From IMG/VR virus record IMGVR_UViG_3300047557_002984, positions 1 to 64,000 of that record: DNA of 64,000 nucleotides; one strand, given 5' to 3'. The notes under the pieces were generated by a model. That model saw only the letters and a list, made by a program, of their open reading frames with translations. It was not told the DNA's origin and searched no databases. The position numbers and the translations under genes were made by a program. Origin of the DNA: a virus. This document shows positions 1 through 8,311 of the stretch, piece after piece. How positions within the stretch are numbered: position 1 is the first letter of the stretch; every line of letters starts with the position of its first letter.

Positions 1-3000
1 CCCCTGTGCCGCCCCCCCCGCCGCCTCCCGGTGAGAACAACGACGAAATGACCAGCCGCGCCAGGCTTTTCAAAATATCGCCAACCAAATCCTTGAAGAA
101 ACCCAGCTTTTTCGTAAGCGAATCAATGCCCTTATCCACCACGCCAAGAACTTTATCCTTGAAGCTGGCACCGATGCGCTCAAAGGATTCTGCCAGCGTT
201 TCCGCCTGCGAGCGGAAGCCCTTAAAGAAGCCTTCAAGCGGGGTTAGTTCTGCGCCCAGCGTGCGAAGCTGCTCAATCTGGGCTTGCAATTGGGTAATCT
301 TGAGCGGGTCAACCTCAGCCTGTTGCTGTACCTCAAGTGCGCGGATCAGTTCGTCGCGGTATTGCCGCTGAATCGCCAGCGTTGCTTGCTTGGCTTCGGC
401 TTCGTTGAGAATGCCCAGCGTCAGCAAGTTCTGAATGCGCAATTCTTCAACCCGCAAATTAGCATCCTGCTGGCTGTATTCCAGCGAGGCCCGTTGCGCC
501 GCGAGCAAGGTTTCCCGCGCGCGAAGCTGCTCCGGCGTGAGCTTTTCAGCCGTGCGCAATTGCTCGGAAATATTATCTGTCGCGGGGAGCGCAAGCCCCT
601 GTGTCTCTTTCAGCAGCTTGTTGCGCGCTTCGGTTGCGGCCTTTACAAACTCGCGCTGATTGGCGATCTCAACCTCTGTTAGTTCGCGTGTCTGGATGGC
701 CAAATCCGCCCGCAATTTGATCAACTGCTCTTCAAGGCGAATCTTTTCCGGCGTGCCCGCTTTCGCTGCCGCCAAGGATTTCTCCGTTGCGGCAATTTCC
801 TGCTGCGTCAGGCCGATGGTCAGCGTTGTGTTCTCGCGCTCAAGGCGAATTTTCTCATCATAGAACTGGCTCAACGTCAGCTTGCGGTCTTCATAAAACG
901 CCTTCACCGCATCCAGTTCGCGCTTATTGGCATCAATTGCAAGGCGTGTTTGCTGCTCTAATGCTTCTCTCTCAAACTGCAATTGCGCTTGTCGGAGTGC
1001 GCGCACCTTGGATGCTGCGCCCTCCGTTTCTGCTTTCAGGCCCGCAGCTTTCGGCTTATTGCGCGCCTCTGCGATCTTGTCACGGAAGTTTACAGATGCG
1101 GCAGCCAGATCGGCGTCTGTGATGATGTCCGCATCCAAGTTTCGCCCTTCCTGTACCCGCTGCGCGGCGTCGCGTCCGGCTTGTCGCTGTTGCGATTTCA
1201 ACCCCAGAAAACTGCGCGCATTGCCGACCAATCCGCTCAAGAGGCTTGATGTGGACGGAAACGCGGCAGCCAACCCGCCGACGATTCCGTTAGCAAGGTT
1301 GCCACCGAGCGCTTGCCCGATTTCGCGCGCTAGCCCGGTTTTACTCAGCAGGCTGCGAAAGCCGGTCGTGATCGTGTCGCTCAGGTTGACAATGGCGCGC
1401 GCGCTCAGGGTAATCACGGCGTCCCACGCTTCGCGCCACGCCTTACTAAGTGAATCCCTGAACCCTTGAATATCGCCGGAAAGCAGATTTAACCCGGCGC
1501 GCACCAATTCACGCACCACGTCTAACGACTCACGCACCACATCCTTGAAGGTTTCCCATTGACCGCGCCAAATGCTGCCAAAAATATCGCTCCATACTTC
1601 CAGCGATTTCACCAGCGCATCCAGTACCGGCCCGAAGATGCGGTTAATGTCCGGGGCGATTTCGCGCCAGAACGTCACCACATCGCCGAATTGCTCCCGT
1701 AGAAAACTGAACGCATCGGCGGCAATGCTGCGAATATTCCCAAAGTCCGTCGCAAAGGCGACCGCAAACCCGGACAACGCAGCGGTTGCAGCAAGGAGGA
1801 TCGGCGCTAAACCGCCGAACACGCCCGCCAATCCACCAGACGCCCCCGCGCCGGTCGCTCCGGCGAATACCGTTAGCAGATTGCCGAACGCCCCCACGGT
1901 TTGCACCAGGGAGCCGAACGCAATCACTAGCGGGCCAATCGCGGCAGCCAAAACACCAACCGCCACGATGATCTGGCGCGTGCTATCCGGCAGTTCGGCG
2001 AAGGCTTTAGAGAGACGCTCAATAATCGGAATGGCTTTTTCGACCAGCGGCGCAAGCGTTTGAATAATGGCAAGGCCGAGCGGGCGCAGCGACACAAGCA
2101 CGCGATCACGCAATTTCTCAAACTGCGTGCCCAGCGATTCTGTAATTTTGGCAAGCTTCGGATTGTTCTCTGCCGCCGCCGCAAACGCGGCAAAAAAGGC
2201 ATCCGTCGTGGTCAATCCTAGCTTCTGCGCCGCTTCACGGATCGCCTTACCATTGATCGGGCTGTCCACGTTGAATAGATTTTTGATGATCTCCCCGGCC
2301 AGCGGCGATTGGCCTATAAGCTCTTTTAAGTCGGTGCGCTCAAAGTTTTGCGTGACCAGCTGCACAAGGTTCTGTGAGAACCGTTGCGGGTCAGCAAGAG
2401 GCGCAACAGCATTTAGCCGTCCAATGGCAGGCAATAGGCGGTCAATTGTCCCTACGGAAACGTTTGCGACACGCAATTGCGCGTCCAGCGTTGCGGCAAG
2501 ATTCGTCGTCAGGCCGGGTGTCTTCTGCGACAAGGCCACCAAGGCGGCAAATCGTTTTTCCGCATTCTCCGCGCTGCCGGTCAGCGCTTTTAGCACGTTG
2601 ACCTGTTGATCAATCTGAATTGTGCTTTGCACTGCACTACGGCCAAGGCCAATGATGCCTGCGGATAGACCGCTCAGGAAGTAACCCGCCTGCTGGATGG
2701 ATTCGCCCGCCTCGCGCACCGTGGATGAGTACCGCTTGAAGAAGCCGAGGACGCTATCCGGTGGCGCGGATCGCCGAATTGCCCGCTCCTGCGCCTGTGC
2801 AAACCGCAGGGCATCGCGCTCCGCTTGAATCGCGGCCCGTTCGCGCAACAAGGCGCGCTGCGCATTCGCCTTGGCTTCGATCTCAACCAGGCGCTGTTGG
2901 TGTTTGCGCTCCGCGTCCTCGCTCTTTGTGTGGCGCGCCGTTGGCGAAAGAATATTGTCTAATTGGCTGCGCAGGCGTTGCGCATTGCGTAAACCTTCCG

Positions 3001-3160
3001 TGATGCCCGCTGAGAGGGCATCCCCGATCTTTTTTCCAAGTGATTGCGCATCCGGCACGGCAGAAGAAAGCGCGGATTGCAGGGCTTGCCGGATTTCGCC
3101 TTTTTTGCGGGTGATGTCACCCGCATCCAGCGCAATTTTGATCACAATCGCTTCAGCCAT
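1..3160 (-). CDS. Tail tape measure protein (partial, runs off left edge)
   Basis: Reading leftward from the ATG at 3160 the frame stays open to the window edge, giving at least 1053 residues. Residues about 100-280 look like the tape-measure N-terminal domain (TIGR02675 type), with 'LKALTGSAENAEKRFAAL' and 'LAGEIIKNLFN'-like segments. Next come two hydrophobic alanine/glycine-rich stretches (about residues 330-400), then long charged coiled-coil regions (about 600-950). This is normal for a protein that sets tail length and is extruded during DNA entry. It lies downstream of the tail assembly chaperone, its usual place. It is separated from the chaperone by an opposite-strand gene, which is unusual. 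The 3' end lies outside the window. Confidence 0.93.
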   Translation of the reverse strand, partial: MAEAIVIKIALDAGDITRKKGEIRQALQSALSSAVPDAQSLGKKIGDALSAGITEGLRNAQRLRSQLDNILSPTARHTKSEDAERKHQQRLVEIEAKANAQRALLRERAAIQAERDALRFAQAQERAIRRSAPPDSVLGFFKRYSSTVREAGESIQQAGYFLSGLSAGIIGLGRSAVQSTIQIDQQVNVLKALTGSAENAEKRFAALVALSQKTPGLTTNLAATLDAQLRVANVSVGTIDRLLPAIGRLNAVAPLADPQRFSQNLVQLVTQNFERTDLKELIGQSPLAGEIIKNLFNVDSPINGKAIREAAQKLGLTTTDAFFAAFAAAAENNPKLAKITESLGTQFEKLRDRVLVSLRPLGLAIIQTLAPLVEKAIPIIERLSKAFAELPDSTRQIIVAVGVLAAAIGPLVIAFGSLVQTVGAFGNLLTVFAGATGAGASGGLAGVFGGLAPILLAATAALSGFAVAFATDFGNIRSIAADAFSFLREQFGDVVTFWREIAPDINRIFGPVLDALVKSLEVWSDIFGSIWRGQWETFKDVVRESLDVVRELVRAGLNLLSGDIQGFRDSLSKAWREAWDAVITLSARAIVNLSDTITTGFRSLLSKTGLAREIGQALGGNLANGIVGGLAAAFPSTSSLLSGLVGNARSFLGLKSQQRQAGRDAAQRVQEGRNLDADIITDADLAAASVNFRDKIAEARNKPKAAGLKAETEGAASKVRALRQAQLQFEREALEQQTRLAIDANKRELDAVKAFYEDRKLTLSQFYDEKIRLERENTTLTIGLTQQEIAATEKSLAAAKAGTPEKIRLEEQLIKLRADLAIQTRELTEVEIANQREFVKAATEARNKLLKETQGLALPATDNISEQLRTAEKLTPEQLRARETLLAAQRASLEYSQQDANLRVEELRIQNLLTLGILNEAEAKQATLAIQRQYRDELIRALEVQQQAEVDPLKITQLQAQIEQLRTLGAELTPLEGFFKGFRSQAETLAESFERIGASFKDKVLGVVDKGIDSLTKKLGFFKDLVGDILKSLARLVISSLFSPGGGGGGGTG

Positions 3161-3189
3161 TGCCTATCCGTCCGCCTTCCCCTGATAAT
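3160..3189 (+). promoter_or_regulatory. Promoter of the plus-strand moron gene
   Basis: TTGCCT (3160-3165), an 18-nt spacer and GATAAT (3184-3189) read as a sigma70-type promoter directed rightward, against the structural operon. The predicted start near 3196 is followed by AAGGAGG at about 3205 and ATG at 3217. Its presence is what expected of a moron, a gene with its own promoter inserted between late genes. It is a motif match only. Confidence 0.5.
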
Positions 3190-3216
3190 TCCCGCCCCCA
3201 AACCAAGGAGGCATCC

Positions 3217-3705
3217 ATGACAATCCTGTTTGCGCTTCTGTTGGCGCTCTCCCAATCCAATCCCGCGACGATTCACCTTGAAGCCGCGCTGGTCTATCAA
3301 AACGGTGATGTAAAACCTGTCGCGCGCACCGAATTTCTGCTGCTCGACGACGACCTGGGCAAAATCCTCAACGAGGCAAAATGCCCGATGCCGTACCCGC
3401 TCAACCTGATCACGCAAGACGCACAGCTTCAGCAGGTCATTACCTACGGCAAGGCGCTGCTACGGCCCGAAAGCTACACCGCATACTTGCCGGAAGCGGC
3501 GAAAGCCTTACAACCGCACGTTCTGCAAGCCCAGAAGACCGGCTTTGACGGCAAAGCGACCTTCACCACGGAGGCGAAAGTCGTCTACCTGTTCGCCGTC
3601 ACACGCACCGCGCGCGGGTACGTGATCTGGAATCACAAGCTCAGCGTCAAACCGGGCGAAAACAAGGTGCAACTCTCACAAGACGAAGCCGCCTTCGTGT
3701 ACTAA
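3217..3705 (+). CDS. Secreted protein on the opposite strand inside the tail operon (moron)
   Basis: 162 residues. The ATG at 3217 is preceded by AAGGAGG with 6-nt spacing; an in-frame ATG at 3160 lacks this. Residues 1-17 form a signal peptide (short N-terminus, hydrophobic TILFALLLALS core, likely cleavage near SNPA-T). The mature part looks beta-rich, with 'FDGKATFTT' and 'VTRTARGYVIWNHKLSVKPG', the style of small carboxypeptidase-regulatory-like secreted domains I associate with acidobacterial genomes. It is the only plus-strand gene in the first 20 kb. Its stop overlaps the stop of the convergent tail chaperone. Function unknown; lysogenic conversion or a surface role is inference. Confidence 0.85.
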   Translation: MTILFALLLALSQSNPATIHLEAALVYQNGDVKPVARTEFLLLDDDLGKILNEAKCPMPYPLNLITQDAQLQQVITYGKALLRPESYTAYLPEAAKALQPHVLQAQKTGFDGKATFTTEAKVVYLFAVTRTARGYVIWNHKLSVKPGENKVQLSQDEAAFVY

Positions 3706-4166
3706 CGCCCGCGCCGGATCGCATCTAATCGCGCAGCTGATTGCTCGACCCCGTGTTGCTGCGCCTTCGTCTGTTCTTCGCGCGCATCCGCACGGTTGAG
3801 CGCCGCTTGGTACGCCCGGAGGCAGGCCCAATCCGCGACGGGTAGCGCGTCCGGGTAAGAGAACGTCGCGCCCGCCGCGTGCAAGCCCGCTAAGTCGTAG
3901 GCTCGCGTGATTACGGCCAGCAATTCGGGCGGTTCCGTGCCCGGCTTTGTGGGCAAAAGTTCGCAGCCCTTCACATTGCAAAGATCAAGAACGGGAAGCT
4001 CGCTGTCTTCGGCGCGCCATAGTGCAATCCGCCCGTTTTCCTCGCATGGGCCTTGCCCTGGGCACGCATCCTTCAATTGGCGGCGCTGGTAAACGTCGTT
4101 TGCGAGGAACTCCGTTAGCCGCCGCGTCAGTCCAAGACGGACGCGCTGATTTTTCCCAGCAGGCAT
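3702..4166 (-). CDS. C-terminal extension frame of the tail assembly chaperone (gpT-like)
   Basis: Open frame of 154 codons in the -1 phase relative to the upstream chaperone gene, overlapping its end by 40 nt. It has an ATG at 4166 but no convincing ribosome binding site. The shared segment carries the heptamer GGGAAAA in the correct phase, so the natural product is probably a fusion: 240 residues of the upstream frame plus 149 residues of this one (389 in total). This mirrors lambda gpG/gpGT. The extension has a CPGQGPCEENG segment and a charged C-terminus. Its stop (TAG, 3702-3704) overlaps the stop of the convergent moron. Confidence 0.8.
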   Translation of the reverse strand: MPAGKNQRVRLGLTRRLTEFLANDVYQRRQLKDACPGQGPCEENGRIALWRAEDSELPVLDLCNVKGCELLPTKPGTEPPELLAVITRAYDLAGLHAAGATFSYPDALPVADWACLRAYQAALNRADAREEQTKAQQHGVEQSAARLDAIRRGR

Positions 4167-4870
4167 TGCACAACCTGGCGCTTCACGATCGGGTCAACCG
4201 CGCCTTTGTCTGGCGGGGTCGCGCCCGTCAAGCTCACAAACAGCGCGTCGTACAATTCCACGTCTGCTTTCAGGTTGGCGCGGAATTTCATCTTGCGCTT
4301 TTTACTGCCGGTGCTAAACGTGGTCGCAGATGCGCGCCGCTCATAATCCCGGCGCTGTTGCTCGGTCGGCTGCCGCAATCGGTGAACGATTGCGTATTCC
4401 GGCGCGTCCTCATCCCCGCCAATCAATTGCCGGATGTCGTATTCCTGCCCATCCAAATCAAAGCCGTCGCCTTCGTCCTCTACCATTTCCACGCGGAACA
4501 GATAGAGCGCACGCACGGCGGCAACCTTATGATCCGCAGGCAGCTTGGCGGCAAGCTCCGGCGTCACGTCAATCCACTCATCCGGCTTGGCGTCCCCCGT
4601 GCGATAGCCCTTCACCTGCAATCTGATCTTGTCCCACAGGCGCGCCGTCGCGGCCTTATCTTCAACGTGAAAGGCATCTTCACCGGGTGAAACTTCTTCC
4701 ACTTCGGTGACGCTTTCGCTTTCCCGTGTGACCAGTTCGGCCAATGTTGGGCGGCGCAATTTATGAGAGAGGGTTTTGCCACCGACGCTGATCTGCACTT
4801 CAAATTCCGTCTGTGTCAGCGGGTAGCGCTTGGGCTGGGTGTCTACGGCGGTCTGTACTGCTTCTGTCAT
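4127..4870 (-). CDS. Tail assembly chaperone (gpG-like)
   Basis: 247 residues, ATG at 4870 with the strong site AGGAGAAGG just upstream. The N-terminus 'LTQTEFEVQISVGGKTLSHKL' followed by an acidic helical protein resembles many siphovirus proteins placed between tail tube and tape measure. Position, the overlapping second frame and the slippery heptamer together identify it as the tail assembly chaperone, which coats the tape measure during tail assembly. Sequence identity to a named family is not claimed. Confidence 0.78.
   Translation of the reverse strand: MTEAVQTAVDTQPKRYPLTQTEFEVQISVGGKTLSHKLRRPTLAELVTRESESVTEVEEVSPGEDAFHVEDKAATARLWDKIRLQVKGYRTGDAKPDEWIDVTPELAAKLPADHKVAAVRALYLFRVEMVEDEGDGFDLDGQEYDIRQLIGGDEDAPEYAIVHRLRQPTEQQRRDYERRASATTFSTGSKKRKMKFRANLKADVELYDALFVSLTGATPPDKGAVDPIVKRQVVQCLLGKISASVLD
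4151..4157 (-). promoter_or_regulatory. Slippery heptamer GGGAAAA for -1 ribosomal frameshifting
   Basis: On the minus strand the codons CTG GGA AAA ATC contain G_GGA_AAA in the X_XXY_YYZ register of the upstream frame, 8 codons before its stop. A -1 slip moves ribosomes into the open frame ending at 3702. Lambda G/T uses the closely related GGGAAAG. Downstream pseudoknot was not modelled. Confidence 0.85.
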
Positions 4871-4937
4871 ATCCTTCTCCTGTCAAGGCTTCCTGATGTA
4901 TTCATCGGCCCGCCGCGCGTCAGGATGCGCGCCTGTC

Positions 4938-4958
4938 CCGCTGCTGTACAGGCAGCGG
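4938..4958. other. Intergenic hairpin before the tail chaperone gene
   Basis: Perfect 7-bp inverted repeat CCGCTGC/GCAGCGG around a 7-nt loop, in the 119-nt gap between 4871 and 4989. No T-tract follows on either strand, so it is more likely an mRNA processing or stability hairpin than a terminator. The rest of the gap holds only the ribosome binding site. Confidence 0.35.
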
Positions 4959-4989
4959 TAAGCGGTGCCGATGCTGAAAGATCACGCTA

Positions 4990-5247
4990 TCAGCGGCTTG
5001 GCGAGTTCCAATCTATGTCAAGGTCTCGGAGTTCAAGCACCGCGCTCACTGGTTCAAGCTGAAAGGCTAAGCCATCGTGATGCATGACTACCTGCGTCGT
5101 ACCTGCCCCCTCACCTACCAGTGCGAAGCAGGAGCTAGCTCTTACGGTAGCGCGCACTGCGTATTGACCGGCTGTCAGCGTGAGAGTGCCCCCAGATGAA
5201 GCGACGCGCTGCACTTCGCTTGTAATGCCTGGAATCGTCGCATTCAT
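4990..5247 (-). CDS. Small beta-helix-like tail protein, unknown function
   Basis: 85 residues. The ATG at 5247 overlaps the TAA of the upstream gene as TAATG, with GGGGAAA upstream; an in-frame ATG at 5289 would overlap the neighbour by 43 nt. 'GGTLTLTAGQYAVRATV' and 'CFALVGEGAGTTQVVMHHDG' read like one or two coils of a right-handed parallel beta-helix of the kind used in tail spikes. It is too short to be a complete spike. Located between tail tube and chaperone genes. Confidence 0.6.
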   Translation of the reverse strand: MNATIPGITSEVQRVASSGGTLTLTAGQYAVRATVRASSCFALVGEGAGTTQVVMHHDGLAFQLEPVSAVLELRDLDIDWNSPSR

Positions 5248-5513
5248 TACCATTTCCCCAGCGGACACGCCGCGTTCGGCATCCGCCATTTCGTGCGTAG
5301 ATCACTCACGCCCCAGCGCGGGCAACCACACGCATTACAAAACAAGCCTGTTTCTGTAGCGGCCATTCGCTCGCACCGTCGCGCCGCCTGTCCGCTGCCG
5401 GTGCAGGTCGCTTGCCGGTGCAGGTATTCCCCAAGCGATGCGTCCCCGTGCCGCAAGAAGGAACTCACGGCACGGTAGAACGTTTTCGCGCGGGTGATTA
5501 TTGGCCGCAGCAT
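5247..5513 (-). CDS. Small cysteine-rich (zinc-ribbon) tail-region protein
   Basis: 88 residues from ATG at 5513, which has GGAG 7 nt upstream and overlaps the end of the preceding gene. The C-terminal half carries several cysteines ('CTGSGQAARRCER', 'CNACGCP') and ends in 'CPLGKW', a layout I recognise from small phage proteins near tail genes with a metal-binding knuckle. Probably structural zinc. Exact role unknown. Confidence 0.7.
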   Translation of the reverse strand: MLRPIITRAKTFYRAVSSFLRHGDASLGEYLHRQATCTGSGQAARRCERMAATETGLFCNACGCPRWGVSDLRTKWRMPNAACPLGKW

Positions 5514-5734
5514 TTGCGCTCCGATACGTGCAAGCGGGCAGCAGCTTCGTCGCGGGCCTGCGCCTCCTCGACGGTGCAATTCCACAGGATTGCCAGGGAT
5601 TCCCAGCGCTCCTGCATTTCCAACGCCTGTAATTGCTCAGCAGTCAAGCCCGCCTTCGGGTCAAGCGGTGGCTCATCCGGCAATAGCTTTGCCGTGGGGG
5701 CGTCCTGATCGGGTTGTGTGTCTCGTTTTGCCAT
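5498..5734 (-). CDS. Small protein directly downstream of the tail tube gene
   Basis: 78 residues. N-terminal half is proline/acidic and probably disordered; the C-terminal half 'LTAEQLQALEMQERW' onward is helical. It starts 5 nt after the tail tube stop. Short helical proteins at this spot are common in siphovirus tails, but no family is recognised. Confidence 0.65.
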   Translation of the reverse strand: MAKRDTQPDQDAPTAKLLPDEPPLDPKAGLTAEQLQALEMQERWESLAILWNCTVEEAQARDEAAARLHVSERKCCGQ

Positions 5735-5739
5735 ATTGT

Positions 5740-6810
5740 CTAACTAAAGCTGCTCGCGGTTGAATTGACGACCTCCACAGTCAAAATGCTCGTGCTGCTC
5801 GTGGTCGCCTGGAATTGCAGATTGACCGCCGCCTTGCCGTTGCTATCCACTTGCTGCACCCGCGAAATGTACCCATTCGGGATAATCCACTTCAGGTATT
5901 CATATGTCGGGCCAGCCGCATCCAGCACCGCGCCACGCACGCCAAAGGTAATGTTCGTCAAGGCGGTGTTATCGGCCATGTTTTGCCACCACGTTAGCGA
6001 GCTATCCAGTAAGACTGTGACCTCTGCCGTCACTGTGCGGTCGCCGTGGTTCAGCGATGCCACATAGGGCGATGCGCTCGTGCCGCTCGTCGTGGTGTAA
6101 TCGCCGCGAATCTGCTGTGTGTCGCCGATGCAGCGGTCATCCGTCGGGTTGTGGTTGTTCGCCAGTTCAATAGACCAACTCCGCACCTGACAGTTTGTGG
6201 CCAAATCCTGCGCGGATCCGTTGTTAAAGCTCACGAACGCGTACGGACTCAGGCACGAAAACGACGGCGTAGACGGCAGCGATGTAACCGCGTGCGGCGT
6301 GCGATGCTTGCCCGTGCCCAGCAGTTCAAATCCGATCTGAACCGGGTTGGTGCCGTCTTGCGACATCCGCATCCGATCCACCACGCATCCGGCATACAGC
6401 CAGGTCGCGCCGGAACCGCTAATGGTTGTGACTACCGTGCTGCCCGGCAATTGCAAGCCCGACGATGACGCCAGCATTGGCGCGCTGTGCTTGTACGCGG
6501 CAGATGAAACGACCGTCGTATCTGTCACCGTGCCACCAACGCCGCGCAGAGACAGGCGACTGTACAAATCAAAATTGGCTTCATCGGCAATGCTGATTCC
6601 CGGCGGCAGCCAGTACGTGTTGCACTGCGTAGAGGCAAATTCAGACCCGGCCCGTCCTAGGTCTGTGCGCTTTTCCAATTCAGGATAGAGCGCAATCGTG
6701 TTCGGATTGGTCGCCTTGAGGAAGTTCGCGCCCGTTGTGACCGGCGTGTTAAACGTGCTCTCCGGGTTTTTCGAGATATAAAGTTCCGACGCTCTTTGCA
6801 AATAAGCCAT
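5740..6810 (-). CDS. Major tail tube protein
   Basis: 356 residues; ATG at 6810 with AGAGGG upstream. Beta-rich, serine/threonine-rich sequence with two similar halves: N-terminal 'MAYLQRASELYISKNPESTF' and a later repeat of 'RTVTAEVTVLLDSSL' and 'YLKWIIPNGYISRV' type strands. This is the usual look of tail tube proteins of the phage_tube_2 group, which stack as hexamers to form the tail lumen. Position after the tail completion genes and before the chaperone supports it. Identification is by composition and synteny, not alignment. Confidence 0.8.
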   Translation of the reverse strand: MAYLQRASELYISKNPESTFNTPVTTGANFLKATNPNTIALYPELEKRTDLGRAGSEFASTQCNTYWLPPGISIADEANFDLYSRLSLRGVGGTVTDTTVVSSAAYKHSAPMLASSSGLQLPGSTVVTTISGSGATWLYAGCVVDRMRMSQDGTNPVQIGFELLGTGKHRTPHAVTSLPSTPSFSCLSPYAFVSFNNGSAQDLATNCQVRSWSIELANNHNPTDDRCIGDTQQIRGDYTTTSGTSASPYVASLNHGDRTVTAEVTVLLDSSLTWWQNMADNTALTNITFGVRGAVLDAAGPTYEYLKWIIPNGYISRVQQVDSNGKAAVNLQFQATTSSTSILTVEVVNSTASSFS

Positions 6811-6911
6811 AGCAATACCCTCTGGTGGTGCAGGCTTGCTATGCGCTGTCGAGCGTTGGCCGGTCTGGTCACTGCAAGGCTTCCTTCGCCGTCCGCTTGC
6901 CTATTTGGTTG

Positions 6912-7028
6912 TCAATGGTTGGCGCTATCGTCGGCTGCGGTTTCCTTCAGCCAAATTTCCAGCGCTTTCACAATCCCCTTGAGGGATGCGATTAAGGTTT
7001 CCAGTAATTTCTTCGTTGCGGGTCGCAT
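6912..7028 (-). CDS. 38-residue helical protein between tail terminator and tail tube
   Basis: ATG at 7028 follows the upstream TAG immediately (TAGATG), so translation is probably coupled. The peptide is one amphipathic helix ('KKLLETLIASLKGIVKALEI') with an acidic tail, ending TGA at 6912. The remaining 100 nt to the tail tube start hold only a ribosome binding site. Too short for family assignment. Confidence 0.6.
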   Translation of the reverse strand: MRPATKKLLETLIASLKGIVKALEIWLKETAADDSANH

Positions 7029-7526
7029 CTAGCACGTCGTCTCCCAGCGAATCTTGGCCGTCCCTTTGGCAACGTGTACCGCGACCGGCGCAATGTCCAC
7101 GCTCAGCGCGATCTGGTAAAAGTCCAGCGGTTGCACCCACGCCAACAACTCACTCAGCGCCGTTCCGTCCGGCGTCGTTCCGGTCAGCGCGCGCGGATTG
7201 GAGAACGCCTGAATCACTGCTTCGCGCTCCGTGCTCATCTCGTCTTCCGAGTTCTGGCCTTCGGCCCCGGTCTTGTATTGAAAGAACTGCCACACGTGAT
7301 AGCGAAGCTCATACTCCGCGCCGTAGCTTTCCGCTTCTGTAACCGATTGGCCCGCCAGCGCGACCATCCAACCGTGAACGCGGGGCGTCGGTTCATCGCT
7401 TTGCAGAATCCCCAGCCAGCCACCATCCTGAATGTTTAAGATGTTGCGCGGCACGACGATTGCGCCCGGTGCAGCGTCCCGGATTGCCTGTGCGATGCCG
7501 TAGCGGATGGCTTGCTCTGTGGCCAT
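7029..7526 (-). CDS. Tail terminator-like protein
   Basis: 165 residues; start ATG overlaps the previous stop as TAATG. N-terminus 'YGIAQAIRDAAPGAIVVPRN' and the alternating strands after residue 50 fit the small alpha/beta tail terminator (gpU-like) fold. It lies between a HK97 gp10-like protein and the tail tube, the position of tail terminators. No motif is diagnostic, so this rests on synteny and size. Confidence 0.65.
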   Translation of the reverse strand: MATEQAIRYGIAQAIRDAAPGAIVVPRNILNIQDGGWLGILQSDEPTPRVHGWMVALAGQSVTEAESYGAEYELRYHVWQFFQYKTGAEGQNSEDEMSTEREAVIQAFSNPRALTGTTPDGTALSELLAWVQPLDFYQIALSVDIAPVAVHVAKGTAKIRWETTC

Positions 7527-7939
7527 TAAATCAACCCCGCGCTATCGCCGATACGCGCAGACGTATCACGAAATTTCTCTACCACGTCTTGAATTGCCGG
7601 GCCGACAAACGGACGCGCCGCCATCCGAGAAGTCCCTTTTTCCAGGTATTCCGCATAGGGCGCAGCGATGGTCAGCACGCCGGTTAGCGCATCGGGGAAT
7701 TGCTCCGTGATGGAGCGGAGAAGGTTGCCGGTACGGATTGCGGGTGCTTCGCCCGGCGCAGAGGCGCGATAAGTGCCGCCCAATGGCTTCGGGCGGCGAT
7801 ACGTGCGACCGGTCTTGATGCGTCCAAACTGCTCCGCGAATGAGCGGCGAAGCTCGTACACCGCATCTTTGATGACACGGCTTACGGTGCGCTCAACCGT
7901 CACGCGAAACACAGCATCATTGATCTCAACCGAAAACAC
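7526..7939 (-). CDS. HK97 gp10-like tail completion protein
   Basis: 137 residues starting with GTG directly after the previous TAG. It contains the family's typical core: a long amphipathic N-terminal helix, 'YRASAPGEAPAIRTGNLLRSI', then 'PYAEYLEKGTSRMAARPFVGPA'. These match the HK97_gp10 family, which joins head and tail. Order in the operon (connector, stopper, gp10-like, terminator) agrees. Confidence 0.87.
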   Translation of the reverse strand: MFSVEINDAVFRVTVERTVSRVIKDAVYELRRSFAEQFGRIKTGRTYRRPKPLGGTYRASAPGEAPAIRTGNLLRSITEQFPDALTGVLTIAAPYAEYLEKGTSRMAARPFVGPAIQDVVEKFRDTSARIGDSAGLI

Positions 7940-8311
7940 CTAAATCGTCTCCACCTGCACCAAGTAAAACCGCCAATATCGCACCGTGCTGTTCGGCGGG
8001 ATCGGAGCGCCCGCCACTTGAAAAAGCTTTGTTCCGTGCTGCCAGCCAATCCCGCGCGCAACATCGGCGGCGGTTAGCTCTAGCTCGCTCACGCTCAGTG
8101 CAAACTGCACATCGGTGGGCAATTGCCGCCCCTGAAAATCCAGCGTGTTATATGTCCAGCGCCGCTTGATGCTCTTGTATGGCACTGCCGCCAACGTGCT
8201 CACATCGCGTCGCAGCAGGTCAATCGCATCCGGTTCGCCCGTCGCCACGTGGCATTCAATGCGCGCCAGTTCAATCGCGTCGGCCTGGATTTGCGCAAGG
8301 TTCGTCAGCAT
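7940..8311 (-). CDS. Head closure / stopper-like protein
   Basis: 123 residues. Helical N-terminus then beta-rich body ending 'STVRYWRFYLVQVETI'. It overlaps the upstream connector gene by 7 nt and is followed at once by the gp10-like gene. By position it should be the head closure (stopper) protein; the sequence itself is not recognised. Confidence 0.6.
   Translation of the reverse strand: MLTNLAQIQADAIELARIECHVATGEPDAIDLLRRDVSTLAAVPYKSIKRRWTYNTLDFQGRQLPTDVQFALSVSELELTAADVARGIGWQHGTKLFQVAGAPIPPNSTVRYWRFYLVQVETI

Noticed and set aside
3947-4690. Long plus-strand frame opposite the tail chaperone
   Set aside because: Antisense shadow of a well-supported gene with no ribosome site; same reasoning for other long plus frames at 30426-31037, 36986-37492 and 38249-38815.
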